In this document: positions 37,021-46,556 of the stretch, one piece after another | Layout of the letters: each line of letters begins with the position of its first letter | How positions within the stretch are numbered: position 1 is the stretch's first letter | From: Symbiodinium natans | Lineage: Eukaryota; Sar; Dinophyceae; Suessiales; Symbiodiniaceae | DNA length: 64,000 nt | Assembly: GCA_905221605.1 (NCBI GenBank) | Contig: CAJNDS010000678.1 | Coordinates: 26,001-90,000 of the forward strand | Reading direction: 5' to 3' | The notes under the pieces: generated by a model | The model's input: only the letters and a program-made list of their open reading frames with translations | Database searches by the model: none | Told to the model about the DNA's origin: nothing | Program-made: the position numbers and the translations under genes

Positions 37021-37105
37021 AATGCCAAATCCGCAGAGCCCCACATCACGCTTTACGCCGAGGCTGCCTTCGGAGGCTCGATCAAGGACTCCGCCTCAGG
37101 TGCAA
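37021..37105. other. Coding-like island, strand uncertain
   Basis: Plus frame KSAEPHITLYAEAAFGGSIK to TAG is the longest, with a minus mirror frame AESLIEPPKAASA. Confidence 0.45.
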
Positions 37106-37309
37106 TTAAGGCTTAGGGGACCCTTAGCCCTAAACCCTAAACCCTAAACCCTAAACCCTAAACCCTAAACCCTAAACCCGAAACCCGAAACCCGAAACCG
37201 CAACTAGCATATTCCACTAAGGGTACCCCTCTTGGTGGTTGGACCAGACCAGACAAACAGCGTGCCCTGCAACCCCAAGCCACAGCCAAAAAGACCCAAA
37301 CCCAAACTT

Positions 37310-37390
37310 TCAAGGGAGTCAAACGTGGACCCCTCATGTACCCCTAAGAGGTTTCCTTACTTAGATTTCGAATAATGGCCCTCACGTCAG
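37310..37390 (+). mobile_element. F9 element
   Basis: CAAGGGAGTCAAACGTGGACC..CCTAAGAGG..AATGGCCCTCACG (interrupted quotation of the ends and middle). Confidence 0.65.
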
Positions 37391-37486
37391 GGTTCAGTGG
37401 TTCAGTCATTCTTCCACGTTGCAAGGGCCCAAAAGTTCAGGGTTTAGGGAAAGAAGCACCGGGGTGGAGAGGGGCGCCTAACCTAC

Positions 37487-37555
37487 TGTTGCAGCTTCTG
37501 AGAGGGAAGGACCAGCTTTAGAGCTTGAGGATTGCAGGGGCAGTTGGTAAAACAC
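37487..37555 (-). CDS. Exon VFYQLPLQSSSSKAGPSLS
   Basis: Exactly 23 codons between GATCTCAG|G and GCAACA|GTAGGT. Confidence 0.7.
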
Positions 37556-37622
37556 CTGAGATCTGAAGTAGGCCGCGTCTTGTTTCGGGCGTCGGGTTTA
37601 CGAACCCGACACCTCATCACTA

Positions 37623-37808
37623 ACCCTGGGGCTTGAGAGCCTGCGGGAGTGGGTGGGGTGCCATGACAGGAACGAACATGAAGGAAACAACTAGCGCAGC
37701 ACAAAGGTTCACGTAGCTGAGTAGGCATTTGAGATTGCCGTGAAACTCCATCGGTGTTTTCATGGCACATTTTCCAGTCGCATGCTCACTTGGAGCGCAC
37801 GTGTGCAC
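37623..37808 (-). CDS. Membrane exon LLSYVNLCAALVVSFMFVP
   Basis: 62-codon frame (MKTPMEFHGNLKC.., one transmembrane helix, PHPLPQALKPQG) ending in TAG. Start may lie further upstream through splicing. Confidence 0.55.
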
Positions 37809-38058
37809 CCAAAGACCCCTTGATTAGGTGGATCATAATATGGATCCTAATATCATTGAATCTACATTCCTTAGCTAAAGGGTCTTAGGCTCTCTGGAAG
37901 TTGCACAACTACGACACAAGGTACCCCCTCCATGACAAGCATGTGGGGTTGAATTTTGTTGCGCACGCCGACTTCGCCTGGTAAACGTAACCCTGTCCTA
38001 AAAGCTGTGTTAAGATGCACCCAAATTTAGAACTACCCTGTCGATCGACATGATGCTG

Positions 38059-38154
38059 CTAACTTGGGCTTCGCTCTAGAATCAGGTGCCCAGACACCAT
38101 ACTGAATAGGCCCTGGGGGCACCAAACTCCACAACGATACTGCAACTGGACATT
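38059..38154 (-). CDS. Exon with stop, NVQLQYRCGVWCPQGLFSMV
   Basis: TGCCAAG|A acceptor; 31 codons ending SGHLILERSPS and TAG. Confidence 0.55.
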   Translation of the reverse strand, partial: NVQLQYRCGVWCPQGLFSMVSGHLILERSPS

Positions 38155-38424
38155 CTTGGCAGTCTAAACCCTAGACCATAACCCCGAAACCGTAAACCCA
38201 TACTTTAGGGTCTAGCGCACCAAAACCCTAAACCCGCCGCCCGATTCCAGATTCATGTGCCGTGCAGCCAAACCCAAAAGCCTACCTGAGCAGGTCTCTA
38301 AATTAGGGTGTCGGGTTTAGGGTTTTGGGCTTGGGGTTTCGGCTGTGGGGGGCGCTGTTTAAGGGTGCTGTACTATACATAGGACCCCAAAAGGGGGCGC
38401 TAATTCCAAAAGTACCCAACGTAC

Positions 38425-38469
38425 ATGGCCGGCTCTCAAGAAGCGGTCCAGCTCATCTGGTCCCAGCGC
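38425..38469 (-). CDS. Exon ALGPDELDRFLRAGH
   Basis: Exactly 15 codons between GACACAG|G and GGCCAT|GTACGT. A plus frame beginning MAGSQEAVQLIW overlaps. Confidence 0.6.
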
Positions 38470-38710
38470 CTGTGTCGTTCAGGGTCCAGGGTTCCGGGTT
38501 CCGGGTTATAGGGTTATAGGGTTATAGGGTTGAGGGTTTAGGCTGTGGGGTTCAGGGTTCTAGGGTTACGCTTGATATGGCCTGGTGGAGGTGGTCCTTT
38601 TGATGATTTCGGGCTGAGGGTCTAGGGTCTTGGACGCGCATCATGAAGAGGCGCATGGAATCTCAAGACAAGGACCCCCCCTCCCTCTGATTCTCCGTTC
38701 ACCCTCCTAA

Positions 38711-38778
38711 TTCGTAGTTGCAAAATCTAGGCCGATGTGACTGCCCGAACACGCCCCAAACCAAAGGCATCCTACTGC
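38711..38778 (-). CDS. Exon MPLVWGVFGQSHRPRFCNYE
   Basis: GCAGTAG|G acceptor one base before ATG; ends near GGAG|GGTGAA. Confidence 0.55.
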
Positions 38779-39544
38779 GCCCTGTTTTTGTGCATCAGTT
38801 CGAAACCCCATGCCTAAACCCATAAACCCCTAAACCCCACAACCCCTATCTCAAAAACCCTGCAAACCCTAAACCCCCCAAACCCCTACACCCTTTCTCC
38901 CCTAAGCCCCTAAACCGTTAAACCCCTATAAACCCTACCCCCCTAAACGCCTAAATCCTCAAACCATCAAACCCTTCAGCCCTGTTTCTTAGGGGGCAGG
39001 GTGAGCTTGCGCTGAGGCAGATGTCTCCCCCTGGTAGTTAAGCATTAGGGGTACCTTCTTAGGGTCCTTACTATGAAGGAATCCTACGATTCAAGGTCCA
39101 CATTGGGGGTTCCTTATTTCTTTTCGTAAACCCACTACGTAATGTTTTAAGGTTTGGGGGGGGGATTAAACTTAAACCCTACACCAAAACCCTAAAACCC
39201 TGAACCCTAAACCGTCCCTTTTTTGATCTCCGCTTTCTAAGGGTGCCGCGCTCTATGGGGGAACCGAAGAGGAGTCCTAGTAGAGAACTACCCAATAGGT
39301 TGTGGGTTTCTGGTTTCGGGTTTCGGGTTTAGGGGTTTAGGAGGGGGGGGGGGTCCTCAAATTCGGGTACGATGGGGTCCTTAAACATGGACTGGGCTTT
39401 GGGATTTTGAGGGCCCCCCCCCCCCCATTGTACAGTATTCCCCCTTAAATCCAAACCCTAAACCCTTTAGAGGGATACTTGGGGAATCGAAGGTCCAAAG
39501 CTCAGATAGGGTTTTAGGAATTTAGAGCTTGAAGTTTAGGTATC

Positions 39545-39600
39545 CTGAAACCCTAAACCCTAAACCCTAAACCCTAAACCCTAAACCCTAAACCCTAAAC
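39545..39600 (+). repeat. CCCTAAA array
   Basis: Eight units abutting the exon at 39601. Confidence 0.95.
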
Positions 39601-39690
39601 CCCAAGCTTCGTGCGTGTGGCGCCTTGCAAGTCCTTCCACAACGCACGCAGCCGCGCGCGCGGGCCCATCAGCAGGCCCTCGGAGAGCAC
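39601..39690 (-). CDS. Exon SEGLLMGPRARLRALWKDLQ
   Basis: CCGGGCAG|G acceptor after a CCCTAAA tract in transcript sense; 29 codons with very high GC3. Confidence 0.65.
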
Positions 39691-39704
39691 CTGCCCGGAC
39701 AGGG

Positions 39705-39890
39705 GTTAGGGGTTTAGGGTTTAGGGTTTAGGGTTTAGGGTTTAGGGTTTAGGGTTTAGGGTTTAGGGTTTAGGGTTTAGGGTTTAGGGTTTAGGGTTTA
39801 GGGTTTAGGGTTCAGGGTTCCGGGGTTAGGGTTTAGGGTTTAGGGTTTAGGGTTCAGGGTCTGGGGTCTGGGCTTTGGGGTTTGGGTATC
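39705..39890 (+). repeat. TTTAGGG array
   Basis: About twenty-three units with a few TTCAGGG. Confidence 0.95.
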
Positions 39891-40202
39891 TGAAGCTCCC
39901 GGAGTTGGTCCCTGGAAGTTCTTCCCCCGTACCTAACACCCTGACACCCTAAACCCCCTTTCCTGGCTGGTTCTTAGTAGGGATGAGAGAATGAGGTGCC
40001 CTATTTCATCCCTTAAAGGGTACTTATATATAGGGACCAAAATTCCCTGATTCCCTACTGAGAACCAGGGTCCTTTTCGTAAGGATCCTCCGCGTAAGGG
40101 GCGCTAGTCACAGTGGCTTATCCCTCTAGAGGACTTTTGAAGCAGGCCGCCACACACAGGGTTGGACATTTTGAGGTCTGTAGGGATTAGGGTTTAGGGT
40201 TC

Positions 40203-40300
40203 TGGGTGTATCTCCAGTTCATCCGCACCTAACCAGCCCGCGCCGTCTCGAAAGGACCCTCCGAAAAACAACTGAAGGCAGATGTTGGGTCCCCTGTTGG
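40203..40300 (-). CDS. Exon NICLQLFFGGSFRDGAGWLG
   Basis: Open for about 32 codons, ending ADELEIHPE; strongly protein-like. No family recognised. Confidence 0.65.
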
Positions 40301-40381
40301 GTTCAGGGTTTAGGGTTTAGGGTTTAGGGTTTAGGGTTCAGGTACCCACAAAGGACCCATATTTAGAGACCTGCACGCATT

Positions 40382-40443
40382 CACGGGCAAGGACGCCTGG
40401 ACTCTTTGACTGAGAAGCCAACTTGCACGAAGCATTTGGGAAC
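40382..40443 (-). CDS. Exon CFVQVGFSVKESRRPCP
   Basis: Ends in TGA or is spliced before it. Confidence 0.5.
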
Positions 40444-40616
40444 TACGAAAATAGGGGTACCACTTTGAAAAATTGTGAGTTTAGGGTTTAGGGTTTAGGG
40501 TTTAGGGTTTCGGGTTTAGGGTATGTACTCAGAAGCCTCAAGCCCTAAACTTGCAAACTTGCAACTCACTCTCCCGAACCCTACGTAACACCCCCCGCAG
40601 CCCCGGCCCCCCCAAT

Positions 40617-40673
40617 CTACGCCTCGACTTCTTCTTCTCTAAGGTTGCGGAAGTCGTGCACATTGCGGATCTC
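40617..40673 (-). CDS. Exon with stop, EIRNVHDFRNLREEEVEA
   Basis: GACGCAG|G acceptor, 18 codons, TAG. Candidate last exon, or a GC donor after GTCGAG. Confidence 0.6.
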   Translation of the reverse strand, partial: EIRNVHDFRNLREEEVEA

Positions 40674-40865
40674 CTGCGTCTCTAGACACTACACCTTAGT
40701 CTCTAGCCCTGTAAACCCCCAACACCCTAGACCCTGAACGCCCGAAACCCTAAAGCCCTTGAGAACCCTGAACCCTACACCAAACATCCCACACCACAAA
40801 CCGAGCACGCAGTTTCTTTCAGGGTTTAGGGGTTTCGGTGTTGTTCAGAGGAGCGACCTCAATCC

Positions 40866-40940
40866 CCGAAACCCGCAAGCTGCAGCACCAGGTTGTTGCT
40901 GCTTCTAGGGGGAAGTTGGTCAGTTTGAACACCCGGAGCC
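40866..40940 (-). CDS. Exon APGVQTDQLPPRSSNNLVLQ
   Basis: TTTAGGGAG|G acceptor, i.e. a telomere-like unit supplies the AG|G. Confidence 0.65.
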
Positions 40941-40944
40941 TCCC

Positions 40945-41150
40945 TAAACCCTAAACCCTAAACCCTAAATCCTAAACCCTAAACCCTACACCCTTAACCC
41001 TAAACCCTACCCTAAACCCTAAACCCTAACCCTAAACCCTAAACCCTAAACCCTAAACCCTAAACCCTAAACCCTAAACCCTAAACCCTAAACCCTAAAC
41101 CCTAAACCCTAAACCCTAAACCCTAAACCCTAAACCCTAAACCCTAAACC
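40945..41150 (+). repeat. CCCTAAA array
   Basis: About 28 units with few variants. Confidence 0.95.
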
Positions 41151-41409
41151 AAAGAAAAACTGCCACAGGGCCCTGAACCTTGAAGCTGCCCGTCATCCCA
41201 ATTTACAACACCACGCGAAACACAACCCTGGATCCAAGACCCGAAGTCCTAAACATCCCACCTTGAGCCCTATTCCTAAAACAGTAAAGCCGCAAAGCCC
41301 TAAAGCCCTAAAGCCGTAAAGCCCTAACGTCTAGAGCCCTAACAACCCTAAAGCCGTATATGAAGCCCTGAACCTTACAAGAGCCCTAAAACCCTTAAAC
41401 CTGAAGTCC

Positions 41410-41490
41410 TGAGCTTGGATTCTTTGGGCCAGCTCCGGCGGCAGGGCCGAGAACTCTTCTTCGGCTGAGGGGGCGGAGGCCGCACTGGGC
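41410..41490 (-). CDS. Exon VPSAASAPSAEEEFSALPPE
   Basis: CTACAAG|G acceptor; ends LAQRIQAQ. Lies just downstream of the dsRBD frame and could be its next exon. Confidence 0.6.
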
Positions 41491-41646
41491 ACCTTGTAGG
41501 GGTGCGAAGTTTTTGGTGGGCTTAGGGTTTAGGGCTTTGGGTTTACGGTTGAGGGTTTAGGGTTTAGGGTTTGCGGTTTAGGGGTTTAGGGTTTAGGGGT
41601 TTTGGGGTTCAGGGTTAAAGACCCTGAGCTATGGGACCGTGAAGGA

Positions 41647-43593
41647 CTACCTCTTCCAGGAGCTGTGTTGAAATTGCACTGCAACGACTCTGCAATGCCT
41701 CAGCTTCCTTCCGGCCTCGGCCACGACCTCTGCGCGATTCTCAACCGGTGTGGGCGCACTCGTCGAAGCTTCAGCCGGTTGCTGCGGGCGATGGGTCGCC
41801 ACTGATTCCAGGTGCTGGCAAGCTTGCTCGGCAGCTGCCTGCATGGCCTCTTTCTTGCTCGAGCAATTCTTGCCAGAGAAGCTTTGCTCGGAGCCAGTTC
41901 CTTCGTCAAGCCTCACCACCACTGTGCAACGAAAGCCGTTACCTGGTCCTGTTGGCTCGGTCACGACATACCTCAAAACATTTTCATTTATAGCCTTTCT
42001 CGTCCTCTGCATCACAATCTCTCCCAACTTTGACTTGTGGTCTTTGGCCTGCCTTGCGGGCTCGGCCACGACCTCTGCGCGATTCTCAACCGGTGTGGGC
42101 GCACTCGTCGAAGCTTCAGCCGGTTGCTGCGGGCGATGGGTCGCCACTGATTCCAGGTGCTGGCAAGCTTGCTCGGCAGCTGCCTGCATGGCCTCTTTCT
42201 TGCTCGAGCAATTCTTGCCAGAGAAGCTTTGCTCGGAGCCAGTTCCTTCGTCAAGCCTCACCACCACTGTGCAACGAAAGCCGTTACCTGGTCCTGTTGG
42301 CTCGGTCACGACATACCTCAAAACATTTTCATTTATAGCCTTTCTCGTCCTCTGCATCACAATCTCTCCCAACTTTGACTTGTAGTCTTTGGCCTGCCTT
42401 GCGGGCTCGGCCACGACCTCTGCGCGATTCTCAACCGGTGTGGGAGCACTCGTCGAAGCTTCAGCCGGTTGCTGCGGGCGATGGGTCGCCACTGATTCCA
42501 GGTGCTGGCAAGCTTGCTCGGCAGCTGCCTGCATGGCCTCTTTCTTGCTCGAGCAATTCTTGCCAGAGAAGCTTTGCTCGGAGCCAGTTCTTTCGTCAAG
42601 CCTCACCACCACTTTGCAACGAAAGCCGTTTCCTGCTCCTGTTGGCTCGGTCACGACATACCTCAAAACATTTTCAGTTATAGCCTTTCTCGTCCTCTGC
42701 ATCACAATCTCTCCCAACTTTGACTTGTAGTCTTTGGCCTGCCTTGCGGGCTCGGCCACGACCTCTGCGCGATTCTCAACCGGTGTGGGCGCACTCGTCG
42801 AAGCTTCAGCCGGTTGCTGCGGGCGATGGGTCGCCACTGATTCCAGGTGCTGGCAAGCTTGCTCGGCAGCTGCCTGCATGGCCTCTTTCTTGCTCGAGCA
42901 ATTCTTGCCAGAGAAGCTTTGCTCGGAGCCAGTTCCTTCGTCAAGCCTCACCACCACTTCGCAACGAAAGCCGTTACCTGGTCCTGTTGGCTCGGTCACG
43001 ACATACCTCAGAACATTTTCAGTTATAGCCTTCCTCGTCCTCCGCATCACAATCTCTCCCAACTTTGACTTGTAGTCTTTGGCCTGCCTTCCGGCCTCGG
43101 CGACGACCTCTGCGCGATTCTCAACCGGTGTGGGTGCACTCGTCGAAGCTTCAGACGGTTGCTGTTGGCGAGTCTCCACTGGATTGGATTCACTCTTCGA
43201 CAAAGCTTCGGACGGTTGCTCTAATGTAGGTTCGTAGCAGCGCCAAACGCAAGGAGGAACGGCGTCTATGCACTGAGCAGCGGCATCCGCGCCCATCTCA
43301 CACGCAGCACTCCACGTTGTGTCGAGCCCATTGAATTCAGCATGCCAACTGTGCACGCGCACAACCACTGTTGCCCAGAAGGGCATCCCGATACCGCATT
43401 CCACATGAACCGAGCTGTTTTTGGTGATCTTTGAGCACATCTCGCGCAGCCGGGCCAGCGTCCCAGCAGCGTCATCACTCGCCGCGGCCGATTTTTCTGT
43501 CCTGGCGGCCTGCTCGACCTCGCCGCGCTCCAACGCGTGAAGAAGCTCACCGAAGTCGTCCGGCAGGTCTGGTGAAGCAGAGGCACTTGCCAA
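41647..43593 (-). CDS. Tandem double-stranded-RNA-binding-domain protein
   Basis: An uninterrupted 648-codon frame. Residues about 174-252, 289-367, 404-482 and 519-597 are four copies of a 115-residue unit. Each copy holds a dsRBD: KLGEIVMQRTRK helix, strands LRYVVTEP and FRCTVVVRL, then SSKKEAMQAAAEQACQHL, the lysine-bearing second helix that grips dsRNA. Residues about 47-112 look like a fifth, degenerate dsRBD. Linkers EASTSAPTPVENRAEVVAE recur five times; the last runs into an unrelated 25-residue tail. The role may be dsRNA binding in RNA processing or silencing; no catalytic domain is visible. The frame has no ATG at its start: codon 1 here is TTG, an in-frame TGA lies at 43609-43611, and the first in-frame ATG is at 43440. 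An upstream exon or a shorter start is therefore needed. It is far longer than other exons in the window and carries no telomere-like tract. Confidence 0.85.
   Translation of the reverse strand: MASASASPDLPDDFGELLHALERGEVEQAARTEKSAAASDDAAGTLARLREMCSKITKNSSVHVECGIGMPFWATVVVRVHSWHAEFNGLDTTWSAACEMGADAAAQCIDAVPPCVWRCYEPTLEQPSEALSKSESNPVETRQQQPSEASTSAPTPVENRAEVVAEAGRQAKDYKSKLGEIVMRRTRKAITENVLRYVVTEPTGPGNGFRCEVVVRLDEGTGSEQSFSGKNCSSKKEAMQAAAEQACQHLESVATHRPQQPAEASTSAPTPVENRAEVVAEPARQAKDYKSKLGEIVMQRTRKAITENVLRYVVTEPTGAGNGFRCKVVVRLDERTGSEQSFSGKNCSSKKEAMQAAAEQACQHLESVATHRPQQPAEASTSAPTPVENRAEVVAEPARQAKDYKSKLGEIVMQRTRKAINENVLRYVVTEPTGPGNGFRCTVVVRLDEGTGSEQSFSGKNCSSKKEAMQAAAEQACQHLESVATHRPQQPAEASTSAPTPVENRAEVVAEPARQAKDHKSKLGEIVMQRTRKAINENVLRYVVTEPTGPGNGFRCTVVVRLDEGTGSEQSFSGKNCSSKKEAMQAAAEQACQHLESVATHRPQQPAEASTSAPTPVENRAEVVAEAGRKLRHCRVVAVQFQHSSWKR
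41747..43140 (-). repeat. 345-bp coding tandem repeat
   Basis: Four full units plus a fifth linker. Units are about 97% identical in DNA, with differences at only a handful of codons (MRRT/MQRT, ITEN/INEN, FRCE/K/T), implying recent expansion or concerted evolution. Confidence 0.95.
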
Positions 43594-43974
43594 TGTGGAT
43601 GCGCTGCCTCAGTGGGCTCGCAGTGTGCAGAGGATGCATTTGCGGTAGCATAGGTGCCCAGAAAGCATACAGGATTTAGGGCTGGGTACCTGATTGTTGA
43701 CGGTACTGCCAACGAAACCTCTGGTTAGGATCACTTGGAGGTTCATGCGCCGTGGCAAGTAGGGTGACTGTTGCAATTGGGCCTCTAGGAAAAGCTACTC
43801 TCTAAGCCCTGAACCCTATGAACCCTTTATCTTCTGAAGTGGCTTTGAGCACCAAGCAGAGTTCATAGCCCCTAAGCCCTACACACGAATGCATGTCTGT
43901 ATATTTGTACATATCATGAGAAGGACATCAGGTACCTAGTTCTAGATGTTAATTCGCTGCAAAGAACAAACCCC

Positions 43975-44040
43975 AAACCCTAAACCCTAAACCCTCAACC
44001 CTCAACCCTCAACCCTCAACCCTAAACCCTAAACCCTAAG
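43975..44040 (+). repeat. CCCTAAA/CCCTCAA array
   Basis: Nine units. Confidence 0.95.
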
Positions 44041-44042
44041 CC

Positions 44043-44147
44043 AGAGTGCTGCACGGCTCCGCCAGGTGGTGCTCGTCGATGAATCCGCTTTGCTGGAGAC
44101 TCTGGACAGTTACCATCGCAAAGCGCCTGAACCGAGCCTCGGAAGGG
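44043..44147 (-). CDS. Coding island, minus preferred
   Basis: Minus: TCCGAG|G acceptor and ARFRRFAMVTVQSLQQSGFI..; plus mirror frame RLRQVVLVDESALLETLDSY is equally open. Minus chosen because neighbours are minus. Confidence 0.45.
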
Positions 44148-44149
44148 TT

Positions 44150-44270
44150 TAGGATATAGGGTTTAGGGTTTTAGGGTTTTAGGGGTTTAGAGTTTAGGGT
44201 TTATGGTTTAAGGTTTAGGGTTTAATTAGGGTCGAGGGTTTAGGGTTTAGGGTTTAGGGTTTAGGGTGGT
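44150..44270 (+). repeat. Degenerate then regular TTTAGGG array
   Basis: Diverged units, one GTCGAGGG, ending in five perfect TTTAGGG units. Confidence 0.9.
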
Positions 44271-44394
44271 CGGATTTACCCGGAGTAACCTTAACACCCT
44301 TCAAAAAGGGGAGCATGCCTCATAATTACTGGTATGTTCACCTTTGTCTTGTCTCAGGTACAGGTACTCTAGGCAGGGTTTGGGGTTTAAGGAA

Positions 44395-44700
44395 CCCCTA
44401 AACCCTAAACCCTAAACCCTAAACCCTAAACCCTAAACCCTAAACCCTAAACCCTAAACCCTAAACCCTAAACCCTGAACCCTGAACCCTGAACCCTAAA
44501 CCCTAACCCCCAAACCCTAAACCCTGAACCCGAAACCCCAGCCCTAAACCCTGAGCCCTGAGCCCTAAACCCTACACCCCAAACCCTAAACCCTGAACCC
44601 GAAACCCCAACCCCTAAACCCTGAGCCCTAAACCCTAAACCCTAAACCCTAACCCCCAAACCCTAAACCCGAAACCCTAAACCCTAAACCCTAATCCCTG
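44395..44700 (+). repeat. Long CCCTAAA array with variants
   Basis: More than 40 units including CCCTGAA, CCCTGAG and CCCGAAA. Confidence 0.95.
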
Positions 44701-44701
44701 A

Positions 44702-44778
44702 ACGAGAGCCTCGTCCCCTCGCCAGTTCTCCGCGCGATCCCCCAGGCGACTCTTGAACTGCCCTTCGTCCGGAAGATT
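44702..44778 (-). CDS. Exon NLPDEGQFKSRLGDRAENWR
   Basis: CTTGAAG|G acceptor; ends GDEALVQ beside the long array. Confidence 0.65.
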
Positions 44779-44814
44779 GTGCCTTCAAGCAGGGGCCCCC
44801 TGAACCTTAAGCCC

Positions 44815-44955
44815 TAAACCCTAAACCCTAAACCCTAAACTCTTTACCCTAAACCCTAAACCCTCAACCCTCAACCCTAAACCCTAAACCCTAAACCCTA
44901 GACCCTAGACCTTGAACCCTGAACCCTGAACCCTGAACCCCAAACCCTAAGCGGA
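44815..44955 (+). repeat. CCCTAAA array with CCCTAGA and CCCTGAA blocks
   Basis: About nineteen units. Confidence 0.95.
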
Positions 44956-45019
44956 CCCGCAGCTGGGTTGTAGAAAACTTAGGGCTCGAGTCCCCTGTCT
45001 ATAGTTAGTATAGTTAGGG

Positions 45020-45090
45020 CGGCCCTCAGCTGCCTGTTGGGCCTGCAGGGAGTGGGGGGCCCCGGTCGCCATAAGTAGCAAGCCCTGAGT
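45020..45090 (-). CDS. Exon MATGAPHSLQAQQAAEGRP
   Basis: AACTCAG|G acceptor; three frames open, this one the most helical. Confidence 0.45.
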
Positions 45091-45189
45091 TGAGTCGTAA
45101 GCATTCTAGTTTAGGGTTGTGGGTTGAGGGTTGAGGGTTTAGGGTTGAGGGTTTGCGGGTTTGAGGGTTTGAGGGTTTGCTGTAACCTG

Positions 45190-45318
45190 GCGCAGCTAGC
45201 ATCCCAACAAAGCCCTTTCCAGCATGGACTTCTGAGAAATTCGGAACGACATTTAGACTCGACCAAACCTTACACAGCAGCTGCCTTGCCCTGTCCCAGG
45301 TAGTTCCAGGGCTAAGAT
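45190..45318 (-). CDS. Exon LLCKVWSSLNVVPNFSEVHA
   Basis: More than 40 codons without stop (WDRARQ.. to GKGFVGMLAAPGYS). Product unknown. Confidence 0.6.
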
Positions 45319-45460
45319 GAGACTTGAAACCCTTGAGACAATAGTTCAGAGCCTTGGGGTCTAGAGAGGATCAGGCTAAGGCACGGGAAACATGCACCCT
45401 AAACCCTAAACCCTAAACCCTCAACCCGAAACCCTTAACACTAAACCCTAAACCCTTGAC

Positions 45461-45576
45461 CGGCGAGCTGCTCCTTCCAGTACTCGTCGACCATCTTCCA
45501 GCCAGTCTTCTTCAGGAGGGCCCCATCCAAGCTCCAGATCTCCATCTGATCGAACTCCCTCTTGCCTTTGCTGCAC
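45461..45576 (-). CDS. Exon SKGKREFDQMEIWSLDGALL
   Basis: Between GTAG|GTGCAG (acceptor in a 14-bp direct repeat) and CGCCG|GTCAAG. Ends WKMVDEYWKEQLAG. Joined to 45695-45726 it reads GGCPRC-SKGKRE in one frame, a possible CxxC element. Function unknown. Confidence 0.8.
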
Positions 45577-45579
45577 CTA

Positions 45580-45683
45580 CTTGGAGGTTCATGGTACTTA
45601 GTAACTAAGGGAATTAGAACTGTACTTATAACTGTACTTATAAGCCCTTTAAAGTGCCCCAATATGGTTAATAAGTACAGTTA
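45580..45683 (+). mobile_element. F1 introner-like element with 14-bp target duplication
   Basis: CTTGGAGGTTCATGGTACTT at the left; CTTTGCTGCACCTA flanks it at 45566-45579 and 45684-45697. The intron 45577-45694 is this element plus one copy of the duplication. Confidence 0.85.
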
Positions 45684-45694
45684 CTTTGCTGCAC

Positions 45695-45726
45695 CTAGGG
45701 CACCCTCCAGACTGCAGACTGTATAC
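45695..45726 (-). CDS. Micro-exon VYSLQSGGCP
   Basis: 32 nt between TTTACAAG|G and CCCTAG|GTGCAG; phase matches 45461-45576. Confidence 0.7.
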
Positions 45727-45799
45727 CTTGTAAAGAAAGGCAGCTGTGCCCGGAGTTATTTGTAGCAGTTATCTGGCAAAAAAAACCTGGTTTTTGAGG

Positions 45800-45875
45800 G
45801 TACGAAGGCTTCTCTAGGCAGTGCTTTGTGGAAAGCATTGTGCCGCCATGACATTGGATGCTGTTGGGTCTCGTA
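45800..45875 (-). CDS. Possible exon PMSWRHNAFHKALPREAF
   Basis: Two minus frames open; upstream neighbour of 45695-45726. Confidence 0.4.
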
Positions 45876-46231
45876 AACTAGAGAACCCATATCGGGGTTC
45901 AAACCTTCGGAAACTTCCTAAACAACGCGCTTGAGAACAGCCTAAAAAGAAAGAACGATAATCCCTATGATGCCCCTTATAAGGAAGGATATTGCTACCT
46001 TCTACGCGGCTCTTAAGCAAGTAGAAGTGAACCCTTGAAATTTGCAGAAAACACTAGGCCGAATTAAGCCCATCGACTATGCAGAAAGACCTTGAACCTT
46101 CAAGCCCCCACCCCCCCCCCCCCCGCCCCACCCACCCCCAAGCCCTACAACCCAAAACCCTAAACCCTAAGCCCTAAACCCTCTACACAAAAAACTTAGA
46201 CAATGACAATGCCAACGACAGCCCATCCACA

Positions 46232-46335
46232 CTAGTTCATGGTTGGGATAGTATGAACAATTTCGATTTCTATTCCTTATTGAGTGTTAAGTACCATTAA
46301 GAATTCAAAATGTTACCCCCAATATGACAGAGTAC
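46232..46335 (+). mobile_element. F4 element
   Basis: CTAGTTCATGGTTGGGATAG..CCTTATTGAGTGTTAAG..ATGTTACCCCCAATATGAC. Confidence 0.75.
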
Positions 46336-46405
46336 AGGGAGCACAGACCAACCTAGCTGGCTTGGCCTGCAAGAATGCACGGAGAATCGATGGAGCATTG
46401 AAGAC
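46336..46405 (-). CDS. Exon VFNAPSILRAFLQAKPARLV
   Basis: CAATCTGCAG|G acceptor; runs to the edge of the F4 copy. Confidence 0.65.
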
Positions 46406-46556
46406 CTGCAGATTGGATCGGCCCCAAGCCCTAAACCCTAAACCCTAAACCCTAAACCCGATACCCTAAACCCTAAAGCATAAATCCTACACCCTAAGCC
46501 CTAAACCCAAAACCCCTAAACCCCTGAACGGCTTGGCCACCCCCGACCTTAAGCTA

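Noticed and set aside
37525-37615. tRNA or tRNA-derived element
   Set aside because: GGCAGTTGGTAAAACACC and TCGGGTTTACGAACCCGA resemble D and T arms, but the T loop lacks the usual TTCRA order on this strand and no acceptor stem closes.
37926-37984. Retrotransposon RNase H fragment (HVGLNFVAHADFAW)
   Set aside because: Resemblance rests on a few residues, a minus frame is equally open, and no other polymerase motif is present.
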